Made by a program: the position numbers and the translations under genes. DNA of 64,000 bases from assembly GCA_016215025.1 (NCBI GenBank), contig JACRMI010000191.1, positions 186,001 through 250,000 on the forward strand. Direction: 5' to 3'. How positions within the stretch are numbered: position 1 is the stretch's first letter; each line of letters begins with the position of its first letter. Positions 7,588 through 15,997 of the stretch are shown here, in pieces. Source of the stretch: Chloroflexota bacterium (GTDB taxonomy: Bacteria > Chloroflexota > Anaerolineae > UBA4142). The notes under the pieces were generated by a model. The model worked only from the letters and a program-made list of their open reading frames with translations, was not told where the DNA came from and ran no database searches.

Positions 7588-7616
7588 AGTATAACAAGCG
7601 CTTCATAACCTGTCAA
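7588..7616 (-). promoter_or_regulatory. Near-consensus sigma70 promoter for the ClbS-like gene
   Basis: Minus-strand TTGACA (7611-7616) and TATACT (7588-7593) separated by exactly 17 nt; predicted start near 7581. It points toward the opposing promoter at 7542-7570, so each transcript runs through the other promoter. Confidence 0.75.
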
Positions 7617-7668
7617 GTTAATTTTGCTAGTTATACATTTTTTTGACGTTTGGGTGAAAGTAGGAAGG

Positions 7669-8295
7669 ATGAACATCAATTCACAAGCAATGGAGCTTAG
7701 TCTCGTAGGCGGAGCAGTGTGTCTCGACTTTACGAACACGGCAGGCAATCACAAAAGCGATCATCCATCGGAACATCTGGATAGCTATACCGATCTCGTC
7801 GCGTGGAGTTTGCATGCTGGCATCCTCACGCATCGCATCGCGCAGCAATTGCACGATCAAGCCGCGCGGCGGAGTGAAGCAGCACGCCAGGTGTATCAGC
7901 GCGCTATCGCGATCCGCGAATCGCTCTATCGTATCTTTTTTAGGATTGCCGAAGAGCGGTCTCCTCATGTCGATGATATCGATATGCTCAATCAAGAACT
8001 TGCTTATGCGCTTGCCCATGCCCGCATCGCTTCGACGAAAGAAGGATTCAAGTGGGATTGGTCTGACGAAATTTCATTGGATCGAATGTTGTGGTCCATC
8101 ACGCGTTCCGCCGCCGATTTGCTGACAGGCGGCAATTTGGATAGAGTAAGACAATGCGGCGATGACGAATGCGGTTGGTTGTTCATCGATACCAGCAAGA
8201 ATCGCAGTCGCCGTTGGTGCGATATGAACGACTGCGGTAATCGTGCGAAAGCACGGCGATATTACTCACGCCTTCGCGCCTCATCAAAATCATAA
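7669..8295 (+). CDS. CGNR zinc-finger (ABATE-domain) protein
   Basis: A 208-residue protein from ATG 7669, chosen because AGGA lies just upstream; the first motif, ELSLVGGAVCLDFTNT, begins seven residues later, so ATG 7690 or an upstream TTG (7624) are possible. The LDFTNT motif opens the ABATE domain. The C-terminus has CGDDECGWLFIDTSKNRSRRWC followed by DMNDCGNRAKARRYY: four Cys in a zinc ribbon ending in CGNR, as in family members regarded as stress-linked transcription regulators. Its promoter interlocks with that of the neighbouring ClbS-like gene, which is therefore a plausible target. Confidence 0.88.
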   Translation: MNINSQAMELSLVGGAVCLDFTNTAGNHKSDHPSEHLDSYTDLVAWSLHAGILTHRIAQQLHDQAARRSEAARQVYQRAIAIRESLYRIFFRIAEERSPHVDDIDMLNQELAYALAHARIASTKEGFKWDWSDEISLDRMLWSITRSAADLLTGGNLDRVRQCGDDECGWLFIDTSKNRSRRWCDMNDCGNRAKARRYYSRLRASSKS

Positions 8296-8313
8296 AGGAA
8301 CATTTTTTTTATC

Positions 8314-9546
8314 ATGCCTTTGAACTTCGACATTCAACACCGCGATCCAAATTCCCGCGCGCGGGCAGGAGTCATTCACACGGCGCACGGCGACATCGAA
8401 ACGCCAAACTTTATGGCGGTTGCAACCCAAGCGTCCGTCAAAGCGGTTACACCAGACGATCTCGAATCCATCGGTTTGCAATTGCTCATTGCGAACACAT
8501 ATCATCTGGCGCTCCGACCTGGCTCTGACAAAGTTGCTGAACTCGGCGGCTTGCACGAATTTATGAATTGGAAACGCCCGCTGATGACGGACAGCGGTGG
8601 CTTTCAAGTTTTCTCACTCGGTGCAGCTATCCGTGATGGTGTCGGCAAGATTGCAGACATTTTTCCAGAAGAAACGCCTCCTTCACTGTCTCAACCGGGG
8701 GAGGGCCGGGGTGGAGGTGTCCCACTCTGCAAGATCGATGAAGACGGTGTCAGCTTCCGCTCTCACCTCGACGGCGCGATCATGCGACTCGATCCTGAAC
8801 GTTCGATTCAGATTCAACATCAGCTTGGTGCAGATTTTATCGTCGCATTCGACGAATGCACATCGCCGCTCGATTCGCACGAGTACACACGCGAGGCACT
8901 CAGACGTACGCATCGTTGGGCAGAACGCTGCATTGAGCAACATGCGAAAACAAAACGCGATTATCAGTCGTTGTTTGGCATTATTCAAGGCGGCGCTTAT
9001 CGCGATCTGCGCGAGGAGAGCGCGCGTGTCATCGGCGGCTTGCCCTTTGATGGACTGTGCATCGGCGGCTCACTTGGCAAATCGAAAAAGGATATGCACG
9101 CGATTTTGGATTGGACAATTCCGCTGTTACCTGAGAGTAAGCCGCGTCACTTGCTTGGCATCGGCGAATTGCAGGATATTGTGGAGGGTGTCGCGCGCGG
9201 AATCGACCTGTTCGATTGCGCATCGCCGACACGTTGGGCGCGCAACGGTGCATTGCTCGTATCGAAAGAGATTGCGGAGAACGCAGAGCAACGCATCAAC
9301 ATTTCCAATGCGCGCCACGCCATGGATCGCTCGCCCATCGACCCGCTCTGCGATTGCTATACGTGTCACAATTTTTCGCGCGCGTACTTACATCATCTGC
9401 AACGCGCCAAAGAACTGAACTATTATCGACTGGCATCGATTCACAATTTACAATTCATGATGCGATTCATGAAATCAGTTCGCGCTTCGATCCACTCTGG
9501 TACGTTTGCAGAATTTTGTTCACAGAAGACAAACGGGCGAGGTTGA
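8314..9546 (+). CDS. tgt: tRNA-guanine(34) transglycosylase
   Basis: A 410-residue enzyme that exchanges G34 for a queuine precursor in GUN-anticodon tRNAs. TDSGGFQVFS carries the general Asp (D93), DLFDCASPTR the nucleophile Asp (D301), GLCIGGSLG the substrate loop, and C346, C348, C351 plus H377 (CDCYTC and HNL) the structural zinc. Residues of about 119-139 (TPPSLSQPGEGRGGG region) are not part of the family core: they come from an in-frame dispersed repeat. All catalytic and zinc residues remain, so activity is likely. A terminator overlaps the stop codon. Spacing of 18 nt from the CGNR gene suggests cotranscription. Confidence 0.95.
   Translation: MPLNFDIQHRDPNSRARAGVIHTAHGDIETPNFMAVATQASVKAVTPDDLESIGLQLLIANTYHLALRPGSDKVAELGGLHEFMNWKRPLMTDSGGFQVFSLGAAIRDGVGKIADIFPEETPPSLSQPGEGRGGGVPLCKIDEDGVSFRSHLDGAIMRLDPERSIQIQHQLGADFIVAFDECTSPLDSHEYTREALRRTHRWAERCIEQHAKTKRDYQSLFGIIQGGAYRDLREESARVIGGLPFDGLCIGGSLGKSKKDMHAILDWTIPLLPESKPRHLLGIGELQDIVEGVARGIDLFDCASPTRWARNGALLVSKEIAENAEQRINISNARHAMDRSPIDPLCDCYTCHNFSRAYLHHLQRAKELNYYRLASIHNLQFMMRFMKSVRASIHSGTFAEFCSQKTNGRG
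8677..8721 (+). repeat. Dispersed G/C-skewed repeat intruding into tgt
   Basis: A stretch beginning CCTCCTTCACTGTCTC and ending GGGGTGGAGGTG adds about 15-21 codons in frame. Such TPSLSQ..G-type insertions occur in unrelated genes of several bacteria. Here it falls between the first catalytic segment and the FRSHLDG segment of the barrel. Confidence 0.65.
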
Positions 9547-9564
9547 TCCTCGCCCGCTTTTCTT
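9535..9564 (+). terminator. Terminator overlapping the tgt stop
   Basis: GGGCGAGG (9535-9542) TTGAT CCTCGCCC, then GCTTTTCTTT. The tgt stop codon lies in the loop. Confidence 0.8.
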
Positions 9565-9588
9565 TGCAGCGTATTCACTAACGCAGCA

Positions 9589-10134
9589 TCACGCGTAAGC
9601 CCACCCATACACGACCACGACAAAGCCAAGCAATCCTCCAATCATTCCGATTATGCCCCACTCCCAGGTTGATCCAGTTGCAACAGGTTTAGAGCTAACT
9701 TGGCGGGTTGGCTCCGGCGTTGGCGCATCGATACGTCCCGATTGATCGACACGCGCGTACTCGGTCGCGCGCGCCAGCGCAACGCCGCCAATCAACGCTA
9801 GTGCTTGCGAGCGTTGCTCCGGCGATAATGCCATGGTCGGTTTGCCCGTGGGCTGCGCGCGAATATAGGAGATGGCAGTTTGCGGATCGGGCCAATCGCT
9901 GGGAGCAAATGCCGGCATGACACCGCGCGGGTGACGCATCTGATTCGCGATTTGCTCGTCGGTTAACTTGGTACCTGCAACCGTTGGCGCAAGATCCGAG
10001 CCCTCAAAGTTGACGCCGTGACACAAAAAGCATGGAAACCCGCCTGCGCTCACGGACTGCGACTCTGGTTGTATCGAAAAGAGAGCGATCAAGCCAACAA
10101 ACACGCCAACCAAAACTATTATCGATCGTTTCAT
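9589..10134 (-). CDS. Secreted/membrane single-haem cytochrome c
   Basis: A 181-residue protein with an N-terminal hydrophobic signal anchor (4-20), one CFLCH haem-binding site (C35, C38, H39) and a Met in HPRGVMPAFAP that is a good sixth ligand. The domain ends near residue 115. A Pro/Thr linker follows, then a C-terminal transmembrane helix (about 157-179). The layout suggests a cytochrome tethered outside the membrane and acting as an electron carrier; the redox partner is unknown. It starts behind AGGAGGAGGAA and lies 18 nt from the upstream propeller lipoprotein. Confidence 0.88.
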   Translation of the reverse strand: MKRSIIVLVGVFVGLIALFSIQPESQSVSAGGFPCFLCHGVNFEGSDLAPTVAGTKLTDEQIANQMRHPRGVMPAFAPSDWPDPQTAISYIRAQPTGKPTMALSPEQRSQALALIGGVALARATEYARVDQSGRIDAPTPEPTRQVSSKPVATGSTWEWGIIGMIGGLLGFVVVVYGWAYA

Positions 10135-10152
10135 TTCCTCCTCCTTTTTCTC

Positions 10153-11268
10153 TCAACGCGGCGGCACAACGATATGTGCCGGCGTCTCGCCAAGATCGTG
10201 CAGCACAACAATTCCTTGAAATGTGCGCGTGTCAAAAATCGAAAACGATTTTTGGAATGGATTCACGGAGTATAGCTGTGTACCGTCATGGCTGATTGCA
10301 ATATGAAATGCACCATCGTCGAGTTTGAAAATTCCGACGCGACTCCAATTCGATGTGTCGAATGCCCAAATTTCATTTGCCGTACCTAGACTGCCCGAAC
10401 CGGTCGTATCGATCCCAACGTAGAGTCGTTCTTGGTTTTGCGATAACACCAGGAGATGCGTCAAGCCAGATCGCAAGCCCAGAGAAACTTGACTGGCAAC
10501 CATGCGCGGTGAACTTGCCAAATCGATCACCGCAATTCGGGCATCCCCCAAGACGCAATAAAGCCAATCTCTGGTGGATGCCAGCGTCATCGCAACGATA
10601 TTCGATCCTGGGACAGCAATCTCGTCGATAGTTGCGCCGGTGATTGGATCGACCACAAAGACCGTTGCGTTGTGCGCGCAAACTAATCGACCATTCAAAA
10701 GCGGCACAATATCAAAGCATGACGGCGATCTAAACTCTGCCAATGTCTTGAATGTTTCCGCATCGAGGATAGTCATTCGCAAGGTGTGAATATCGGGATC
10801 GCCGTACTTGCCGATGAAGAGTCGCTTGCCATCGCGTGACAAGAACATGAATGGCTGGGGATTGGGATAGAGTTTATACAGCAGTCGTCCGCGAATATCG
10901 ATATCATCGTGCAACAGTTGCTCGGTCGCTGCGTCGTACACGCTGAGAACATCATGCGGTTCACCGCGAATCACCTTCGCCAAGTATGAATCCGCCACGT
11001 ACACTCGCGCACCATCCGGCGAGATAGCAATCTCCGGGGTATGCCGTGTTCCGATTCCGCCCACAACTCGCTGGGAATCTGGATCGACGGTCCAGATCGT
11101 GCTCGTCATCGCGCCATTGTTCGGATCGATCACATAGATTGGACGATTGCCGCGTGGCAGAGGTGTTGCAGTCGGCACGCGAATTGGCTCAGGTGCGGTT
11201 TGAACAGACGCGCAACCGGACAGCGACCATACATTGAGGCACAAAAATACAAACCAAGTCTTCATCAT
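10153..11268 (-). CDS. YncE-like beta-propeller lipoprotein
   Basis: The start is placed at ATG 11268 (or 11265), giving MMKTWFVFLCLNVWSLSGC with a lipobox Cys at 19; a longer frame to 11352 would bury the signal inside the protein. The mature part begins with a Pro/Thr linker. It then shows repeated blades of the YVTN/YncE type: GTRHTPEIAISPDGARVYVAD, SRDGKRLFIGKYG, ISHDGTQLYSVNP. Family members are surface-exposed propellers, often next to redox proteins, here the cytochrome c gene. The start overlaps the stop of the anti-sigma-like gene by 1 nt, so translation is probably coupled. Confidence 0.85.
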   Translation of the reverse strand: MMKTWFVFLCLNVWSLSGCASVQTAPEPIRVPTATPLPRGNRPIYVIDPNNGAMTSTIWTVDPDSQRVVGGIGTRHTPEIAISPDGARVYVADSYLAKVIRGEPHDVLSVYDAATEQLLHDDIDIRGRLLYKLYPNPQPFMFLSRDGKRLFIGKYGDPDIHTLRMTILDAETFKTLAEFRSPSCFDIVPLLNGRLVCAHNATVFVVDPITGATIDEIAVPGSNIVAMTLASTRDWLYCVLGDARIAVIDLASSPRMVASQVSLGLRSGLTHLLVLSQNQERLYVGIDTTGSGSLGTANEIWAFDTSNWSRVGIFKLDDGAFHIAISHDGTQLYSVNPFQKSFSIFDTRTFQGIVVLHDLGETPAHIVVPPR

Positions 11269-12071
11269 CACCTTAGCGATTCCGCGAAACCAATCGCCTC
11301 TTCCTTGCTCGCGGTCGTTTCCAAGCGATACGTTACCTCCCCGCTTTCCCATGCCAAGGTATTCACGTTTACCGTCCGCTCACTTTGGGGACGTGGTCTG
11401 CCGTTCGCATCGATATAGACCAATAAATGAGGCGCACCGACGAGCCACAATGCTCGTTCTCCGTTCACGTTCGTTTCTTCGATGACGGTTCCGCCGCTGA
11501 CAACCTTTTGATACAAAAAGTTCGTCGCCTGATACAACGTAAATTGTGGATTGTTCGGCTCACCGAAGACGAGAATCACTTGCTGTGGATTCGGCGCGCC
11601 AAAGTTAGGAATAACTTGGAAAAACACACGCGACGGTGGCGGCGCGGGCGGCAAGCGAATTGGAAAATTGCTTTTGGCGCGCGCGTCTGCCAACGTCGTC
11701 TCGCAACATTGCGCAAACCGCGACGGCGTGGGTATCACCGTCGGTGTGCTTGTTTCGCTTGGTCGTGTGGGCAGCGGCGAAACAGTTGCCGTCGGCGTGA
11801 CTGGAATGATCTGAATCGTTCGCAGACCGAAAATCTGTGCAAGCGCCTCGCGCGTTTCCGGGAATGCGAGCAGCAATGCCAACGCAACCAAAATCGCAAC
11901 CGCCGCCGTCCACACAAAACGCGGCAGCCCGAACACGCGCCGCGCCGATGGCGTCTGCAATTCGGCACGGACGCGTGTTGCGAGCGGCGGTGTTACTGGC
12001 AAGTCGAGGCTTTTGCCGGCGCGAACCAGCACCTCTTCTAGTTTGTCAAAATCGTTTTCGAAATCCATCAT
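11268..12071 (-). CDS. Membrane anti-sigma-like protein (DUF4367-type)
   Basis: A 267-residue protein with a short cytoplasmic N-terminus (LEEVLVRAGKSLDLPVTPPLATRVRAEL), one transmembrane helix (about 52-70), a Thr/Pro linker (TPTATVSPLPTRPSETST) and an extracytoplasmic beta-rich domain. The latter ends SGEVTYRLETTASKEEAIGFAESL, the closing motif of DUF4367. Its position directly downstream of an ECF sigma gene, one membrane span and cytoplasmic tail make it the probable anti-sigma or signal sensor. A classical zinc-binding HxxxCxxC anti-sigma motif is absent. Confidence 0.78.
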   Translation of the reverse strand: MMDFENDFDKLEEVLVRAGKSLDLPVTPPLATRVRAELQTPSARRVFGLPRFVWTAAVAILVALALLLAFPETREALAQIFGLRTIQIIPVTPTATVSPLPTRPSETSTPTVIPTPSRFAQCCETTLADARAKSNFPIRLPPAPPPSRVFFQVIPNFGAPNPQQVILVFGEPNNPQFTLYQATNFLYQKVVSGGTVIEETNVNGERALWLVGAPHLLVYIDANGRPRPQSERTVNVNTLAWESGEVTYRLETTASKEEAIGFAESLR

Positions 12072-12106
12072 TGGACAGATTTGCTTTCCAAAACCTTAAA
12101 TGTTCT

Positions 12107-12174
12107 CTCGCGAATCTTCACTAATCTTCGCTAATCTTTTTCTGTTCGCGTAGATTCGCGATGATTCGCGGGCT
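12107..12174. repeat. Iterated AATCTTCG / GATTCGCG repeat
   Basis: Short units such as CGCGAATCTTCACTAATC, TTCGCTAATC and GATTCGCGATGATTCGCGG recur in direct and inverted orientation between the sigma and anti-sigma-like genes. It looks like a dispersed non-coding repeat. Confidence 0.6.
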
Positions 12175-12205
12175 ATTCTTGTGGCTTGTCCAAGTCAAGG
12201 TCATT

Positions 12206-12790
12206 TCATCTCACTACCGATTGCAGATCAGGAAAATCGCGAACGATTATTTCGCGCAAGCGCGCCAGCGTCCGATACAATCGAGACTTGACGGTGCCGA
12301 GCGGAATACTCATCGCTTGCGCTACTTCGGCTTCTGGCAATTCCAGAAAATAGCGAAGCGAAATCAAGGTTTGATCTTCGGGAGACATTTGCCGAACGGC
12401 TTGGACGATGCGCTGATTTTGCATTCGCTCGATCACGGTTTGTTCGGGGGATGGGTTCTGTTCGTTCATCATCACATGTCGCGCGTACCGTTTGGTCATC
12501 GCCTCACGCCGCTGCGCCAGTTTGATTCGATTGAGCGCGAGGTTGGTCACGATCCGCAATAGCCAGGGACGAAAGGGCAAGTTCGGATTGAAAGACGCAA
12601 GCGAGCGAAAGGCGCGCACAAACGCTTCCTGCGCGGCATCGGCTGCCTCATGTTCATCGTGCGTGATGAGGTACGCCACGCGGAAAGCAATTTGTTCGTA
12701 TGTTCGCACAAGCGATTCGTATGCTGGAATCTCGCCGTGCTGTGCGCGCACAATTAGATCAGACTCGTCGGTCAAAACAGACCTCGTCAA
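12206..12790 (-). CDS. ECF-type RNA polymerase sigma factor
   Basis: A 194-residue sigma factor. Region 2 is AYESLVRTYEQIAFRVAYLI and DEHEAADAAQEAFVRAFRSL with FRPWLLRIVTNLALNRIK. Region 4 contains LPEAEVAQAMSIPLGTVKSRLYRTLARL, the helix-turn-helix for the -35 element. The start shown is a TTG at 12790 behind GAGGA; a second TTG six codons later is also possible. It is followed by the membrane DUF4367-type gene and the propeller lipoprotein, suggesting an envelope-sensing unit. A -35/-10 pair was not identified with confidence. Confidence 0.92.
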   Translation of the reverse strand: MTRSVLTDESDLIVRAQHGEIPAYESLVRTYEQIAFRVAYLITHDEHEAADAAQEAFVRAFRSLASFNPNLPFRPWLLRIVTNLALNRIKLAQRREAMTKRYARHVMMNEQNPSPEQTVIERMQNQRIVQAVRQMSPEDQTLISLRYFLELPEAEVAQAMSIPLGTVKSRLYRTLARLREIIVRDFPDLQSVVR

Positions 12791-12847
12791 GGATTGTCCT
12801 CGGTTGCATTATATACAACAACCGGGCGAAAAAGGTTCCACGATCGA

Positions 12848-12874
12848 TTGCTAAGGTGCGACGCACCTTAGCAA
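12848..12874. repeat. Perfect 13-bp-arm palindrome
   Basis: TTGCTAAGGTGCG-A-CGCACCTTAGCAA. It lies between the divergent sigma-factor and CBS genes. The inner GTGCGACGCACC also forms the core of the terminator at 14822-14853. Confidence 0.8.
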
Positions 12875-12982
12875 CCCACCCATTGACGCCACCCCTAACC
12901 CGGTGTAAACTTGGCTGCGTCGACCAATCGGGGCAATCGAATCCGTATTATCATCCGCCCTATTCTTTGAAAGGACGGGCAT

Positions 12983-13405
12983 ATGAAAATAGATGAAGTT
13001 CTCGCGACCAAGGGAGGAAACGTCTTCACCACTCAACCCAACGAATCGATCAAAAATGCCGTGGCGATTTTGAGCAAGCATAACATCGGCGCGCTCGTCG
13101 TCGTGGACGATTCTCATCACGTGATCGGCATTCTGTCCGAGCGTGACATCGTCCGTCAAGCCTCGCGTGATGACCGATTCTTGTCCCGGACCGTTCGCGA
13201 GCTAATGACCCCCAAAGTGATTACCGGTTCACCGCATGATGATCTGGAAATTGTCATGCGCACGATGACAAAAAATCATTTTCGGCATTTGCCCATTGTG
13301 GAGAATGACAGGTTGGTCGGAATTGTCGCGCTAGGCGATTTGGTCAAGGCACGCTTGGACCATTACATAGGAGAAATCGAAAATCTTCAATCTCAACTTA
13401 TGTGA
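12983..13405 (+). CDS. Two-CBS-domain protein
   Basis: A 140-residue protein consisting of a CBS pair. The first copy covers about residues 8-65 (TTQPNESIKNAVAILSKHNIGALVVVD, HHVIGILSERDIVRQ); the second about 72-130 (TGSPHDDLEIVMRTMTKNHFRHLPIVEN, LVGIVALGDLVKARL). Stand-alone CBS pairs bind adenosine nucleotides and sense energy state. It starts behind AAAGGACGGGC and ends 12 nt before the ferredoxin reductase-like gene, so the two are probably cotranscribed. Confidence 0.92.
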   Translation: MKIDEVLATKGGNVFTTQPNESIKNAVAILSKHNIGALVVVDDSHHVIGILSERDIVRQASRDDRFLSRTVRELMTPKVITGSPHDDLEIVMRTMTKNHFRHLPIVENDRLVGIVALGDLVKARLDHYIGEIENLQSQLM

Positions 13406-13417
13406 GGGGGACACATC

Positions 13418-14818
13418 ATGACATCACTTGGCACAGAATCGAATCCATTGCGCGTCGCTATCATTGGTTCTGGTCCCGCGGCATTTTACGCGGTCGAAGC
13501 ATTGCAAAAACAAACTGGACTCGTGGCTCAAATCGACATGTTTGATCGATTGCCGACACCGTACGGGCTTGTCCGCTATGGCGTCGCGCCCGATCATCAG
13601 AAAATCAAAAGCGTGACCAAGCTCTATGAAAAGCTCGCCACGAATCCACGCTTTCGATTTTTTGGCAATGTCGAATTTGGCAAGCACGTGACCGTTGCCG
13701 ACTTGCGCCAGTATTATCATCAAATTTTGTATGCGACCGGCGCGCAGTCGGACCGACGCATGGGCATACCGGGTGAAGATTTGAACAGCAGTCATCCGGC
13801 GACCGAATTCGTCGCCTGGTATAACGGACATCCTGATTATCGCGATTGTAAATTCGATTTGTCCTGCGAGCGCGCAGCGGTGGTCGGCGTGGGAAATGTT
13901 GCCATTGATGTAGCGCGCATCTTGTCACGCACGCCGAAAGAATTGCAAGCTACCGATATGGCGGACTATGCCATCGAAGCGCTGCGGAATAGCAAAGTGA
14001 AAGAAGTGTATTTGCTGGGGCGACGTGGTCCCGCGCAAGCCGCCTTTACCAATCCCGAAGTTAAAGAACTCGCGGAGATGGAAGACGCGGATGTGTTTAC
14101 CTTGCCCAATGAAGTCCAACTCGACGAGTTGAGCCAAGCCGAAATTGCGCACGACCCGGATCCATTGATTCAGAAAAAAGTTGAGATGCTGCAAAGCTAT
14201 GCGCAACATCAACCCAGCGGCAAAGCACGCCGATTCTACATTCGGTTTTTAGTTTCGCCGACGGAACTCGTCAGCGATGGAAACAATCATGTGACGCGAA
14301 TGCACCTGGTTCACAATACACTCGTCAAAAGCGAGACGGGCACACTCAGCGCGCAAGCCACCGACAAGACGGAAGATATCGATGTCGGTTTGGTCTTTCG
14401 CTCGGTAGGCTATCGCGGCCTGCCGCTGCCCGACGTGCCGTTCCACGAACGCTGGGCAGTGATTCTCAACGAAGGCGGGCGCGTGATTAATCCGGACACC
14501 AAGCAACCGCGCGTCGGTGAATATACCTCCGGTTGGATCAAACGCGGACCCAGTGGCGTGATCGGCACGAACAAACCGGACTCTGTGGAAACGGTGAATG
14601 CGATGATGGCGGATTTACAAAAAGGTTCCGTCCTCTCGCCCGAACATCCAGAAGTCGATTACGCCGAAGAGTTTGTCTCGAGTCGGCAACCTAAATACGT
14701 GACCTTTGCCGATTGGCTCAAGATCGACAAGCTCGAAGTGGAGAATGGAGCTAAGCTGGGACGACCGCGCGTCAAGATAACGAGCGTCGAAGAAATGCTC
14801 AAGGTAGTAGGAAAATAA
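13418..14818 (+). CDS. NADPH-ferredoxin (adrenodoxin-type) reductase, FprA-like
   Basis: A 466-residue flavoprotein. IIGSGPAAFYAVEAL (about 15-29) is the FAD dinucleotide-binding motif. DRLPTPYGLVRYGVAPDH is the hallmark of the adrenodoxin reductase/FprA family. VVGVGNVAIDVARIL (about 154-168) binds NADP, and GYTSGWIKRGPSGVIGTNKPDS near the C-terminus completes the FAD site (in parts: GWIKRGPSG, GTNK). It should move electrons between NADPH and a ferredoxin in the cytoplasm. Start behind GAGGGGGACA. Its length fits the family; a strong terminator follows. Confidence 0.93.
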   Translation: MTSLGTESNPLRVAIIGSGPAAFYAVEALQKQTGLVAQIDMFDRLPTPYGLVRYGVAPDHQKIKSVTKLYEKLATNPRFRFFGNVEFGKHVTVADLRQYYHQILYATGAQSDRRMGIPGEDLNSSHPATEFVAWYNGHPDYRDCKFDLSCERAAVVGVGNVAIDVARILSRTPKELQATDMADYAIEALRNSKVKEVYLLGRRGPAQAAFTNPEVKELAEMEDADVFTLPNEVQLDELSQAEIAHDPDPLIQKKVEMLQSYAQHQPSGKARRFYIRFLVSPTELVSDGNNHVTRMHLVHNTLVKSETGTLSAQATDKTEDIDVGLVFRSVGYRGLPLPDVPFHERWAVILNEGGRVINPDTKQPRVGEYTSGWIKRGPSGVIGTNKPDSVETVNAMMADLQKGSVLSPEHPEVDYAEEFVSSRQPKYVTFADWLKIDKLEVENGAKLGRPRVKITSVEEMLKVVGK

Positions 14819-14821
14819 GAG

Positions 14822-14853
14822 TGCGACGCACCGGCGAGGTGCGTCGCAGTTTT
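14822..14853 (+). terminator. Terminator after the FprA-like gene
   Basis: TGCGACGCACC (14822-14832), loop GGCGA, GGTGCGTCGCA (14838-14848), then GTTTTG. Confidence 0.8.
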
Positions 14854-14866
14854 GTAAGGAACAGAA

Positions 14867-15949
14867 ATGAGACTTGAATTGCTGCGAGTATTCATCGTCG
14901 CAATCTGCTTTATCGTTGCGATGACCGCATGTCAAACATATAATCTAGCCACTCCGACCAATCCCGCTGTGCCTCCGACTGAGACTCTGCCTTTGCCCGT
15001 TACGGGACCAACTATTGCGCCCACCTCGACGACGACAAAATCAAGCGCATCCACATACACTCTCAAAGAATATCCCGTACCGTCCGGATCGCGTCCGCAC
15101 GATGTTGCGCCCGCCGTCGATGGCGGAGTGTGGTACACCACACAGGGTTCTGGCGAACTGGGTTGGCTCGATCCGGCGACGGGCAAAACCGAACACATCA
15201 AATTGGGAAGCGGTTCTGCGCCGCATGGTGTAATCGTCGGACCTGACCGCGCGCCGTGGATCACCGACAGTGGTCTCAACGCAATTGTGCGCGTCGATCC
15301 AACGACCAAACAAGTAAAGCGATTCCCTTTGCCGGCTGATAGGCGTGGGGCAAATCTCAACACTGCCGCGTTTGATCGACAAGGAATTTTGTGGTTCACT
15401 GGACAAAGCGGAGTCTATGGTCGCCTCGATTCAGCAAGCGGGAAAATAGATGTATTCGATGCACCGCGCGGCGTGGGACCGTACGGCATCACGGCGACAC
15501 CTAACGGGGACGTGTATTACGCGTCGCTCGCTGGTAGTCACATCGCACGCGTCGATCCGCAAACAGGGCAAGCCACCGTCATCGAGTCGCCGACAACGCG
15601 ACAAGGGGCGCGTCGAGTGTGGTCGGATTCAAAAGGGCGTGTGTGGGTCAGCGAGTGGAATGCCGGTCAAGTCGGAATGTACGATCCGGCGACGGGCCAA
15701 TGGCGCGAATTTATATTGCCTGGCAATCAGCCGCAAGCTTACGCCGTATTTGTCGATGACCGCGACATGGTGTGGTTGAGCGAGTGGAGCGAAAATGCAC
15801 TCGTGCGTTTTGATCCATCGACGGAGAAATTCGACGTGTTTCCGTTCCCAAGCCGGTCGGCAAACGTTCGTCAAATCCATGGTCGTCCTGGGCAAGTGTG
15901 GGCAGCAGAATCGGGCGTGGACAAGTTGGTTGTCGCTCAGATAGATTGA
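14867..15949 (+). CDS. Vgb-like beta-propeller lipoprotein
   Basis: A 360-residue protein with a signal peptide ending in MTAC (lipobox Cys about residue 25), a Pro/Thr-rich linker to about 60, and then seven-blade propeller repeats. Examples are GGVWYTTQGSGELGWLDPATGK, PWITDSGLNAIVRVDPTTKQ, VWVSEWNAGQVGMYDPATGQ and VWLSEWSENALVRFDPSTE (each part of a blade). These are the streptogramin-lyase (Vgb) type. Most such chromosomal proteins in Chloroflexota have no shown lyase activity, and an export signal argues for an extracellular role. RBS GTAAGGAAC. Confidence 0.85.
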   Translation: MRLELLRVFIVAICFIVAMTACQTYNLATPTNPAVPPTETLPLPVTGPTIAPTSTTTKSSASTYTLKEYPVPSGSRPHDVAPAVDGGVWYTTQGSGELGWLDPATGKTEHIKLGSGSAPHGVIVGPDRAPWITDSGLNAIVRVDPTTKQVKRFPLPADRRGANLNTAAFDRQGILWFTGQSGVYGRLDSASGKIDVFDAPRGVGPYGITATPNGDVYYASLAGSHIARVDPQTGQATVIESPTTRQGARRVWSDSKGRVWVSEWNAGQVGMYDPATGQWREFILPGNQPQAYAVFVDDRDMVWLSEWSENALVRFDPSTEKFDVFPFPSRSANVRQIHGRPGQVWAAESGVDKLVVAQID

Positions 15950-15955
15950 AATACA

Positions 15956-15996
15956 AAAACCAGGTTTCTCCGAAAGAGAGAACCCTGGTTTCTAGT
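15956..15996. terminator. Bidirectional terminator between convergent genes
   Basis: AAACCAGGTTTCTC-CGAAA-GAGAGAACCCTGGTTT flanked by A- and T-rich runs on the two sides. It separates the Vgb-like gene from the convergent MFS gene. Confidence 0.75.
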
Positions 15997-15997
15997 T

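Noticed and set aside
8597-9418. Plus-strand ORF (273 codons) in another frame of tgt
   Set aside because: tgt has all catalytic and zinc residues; the other frame is Arg/Ser-rich without motif.
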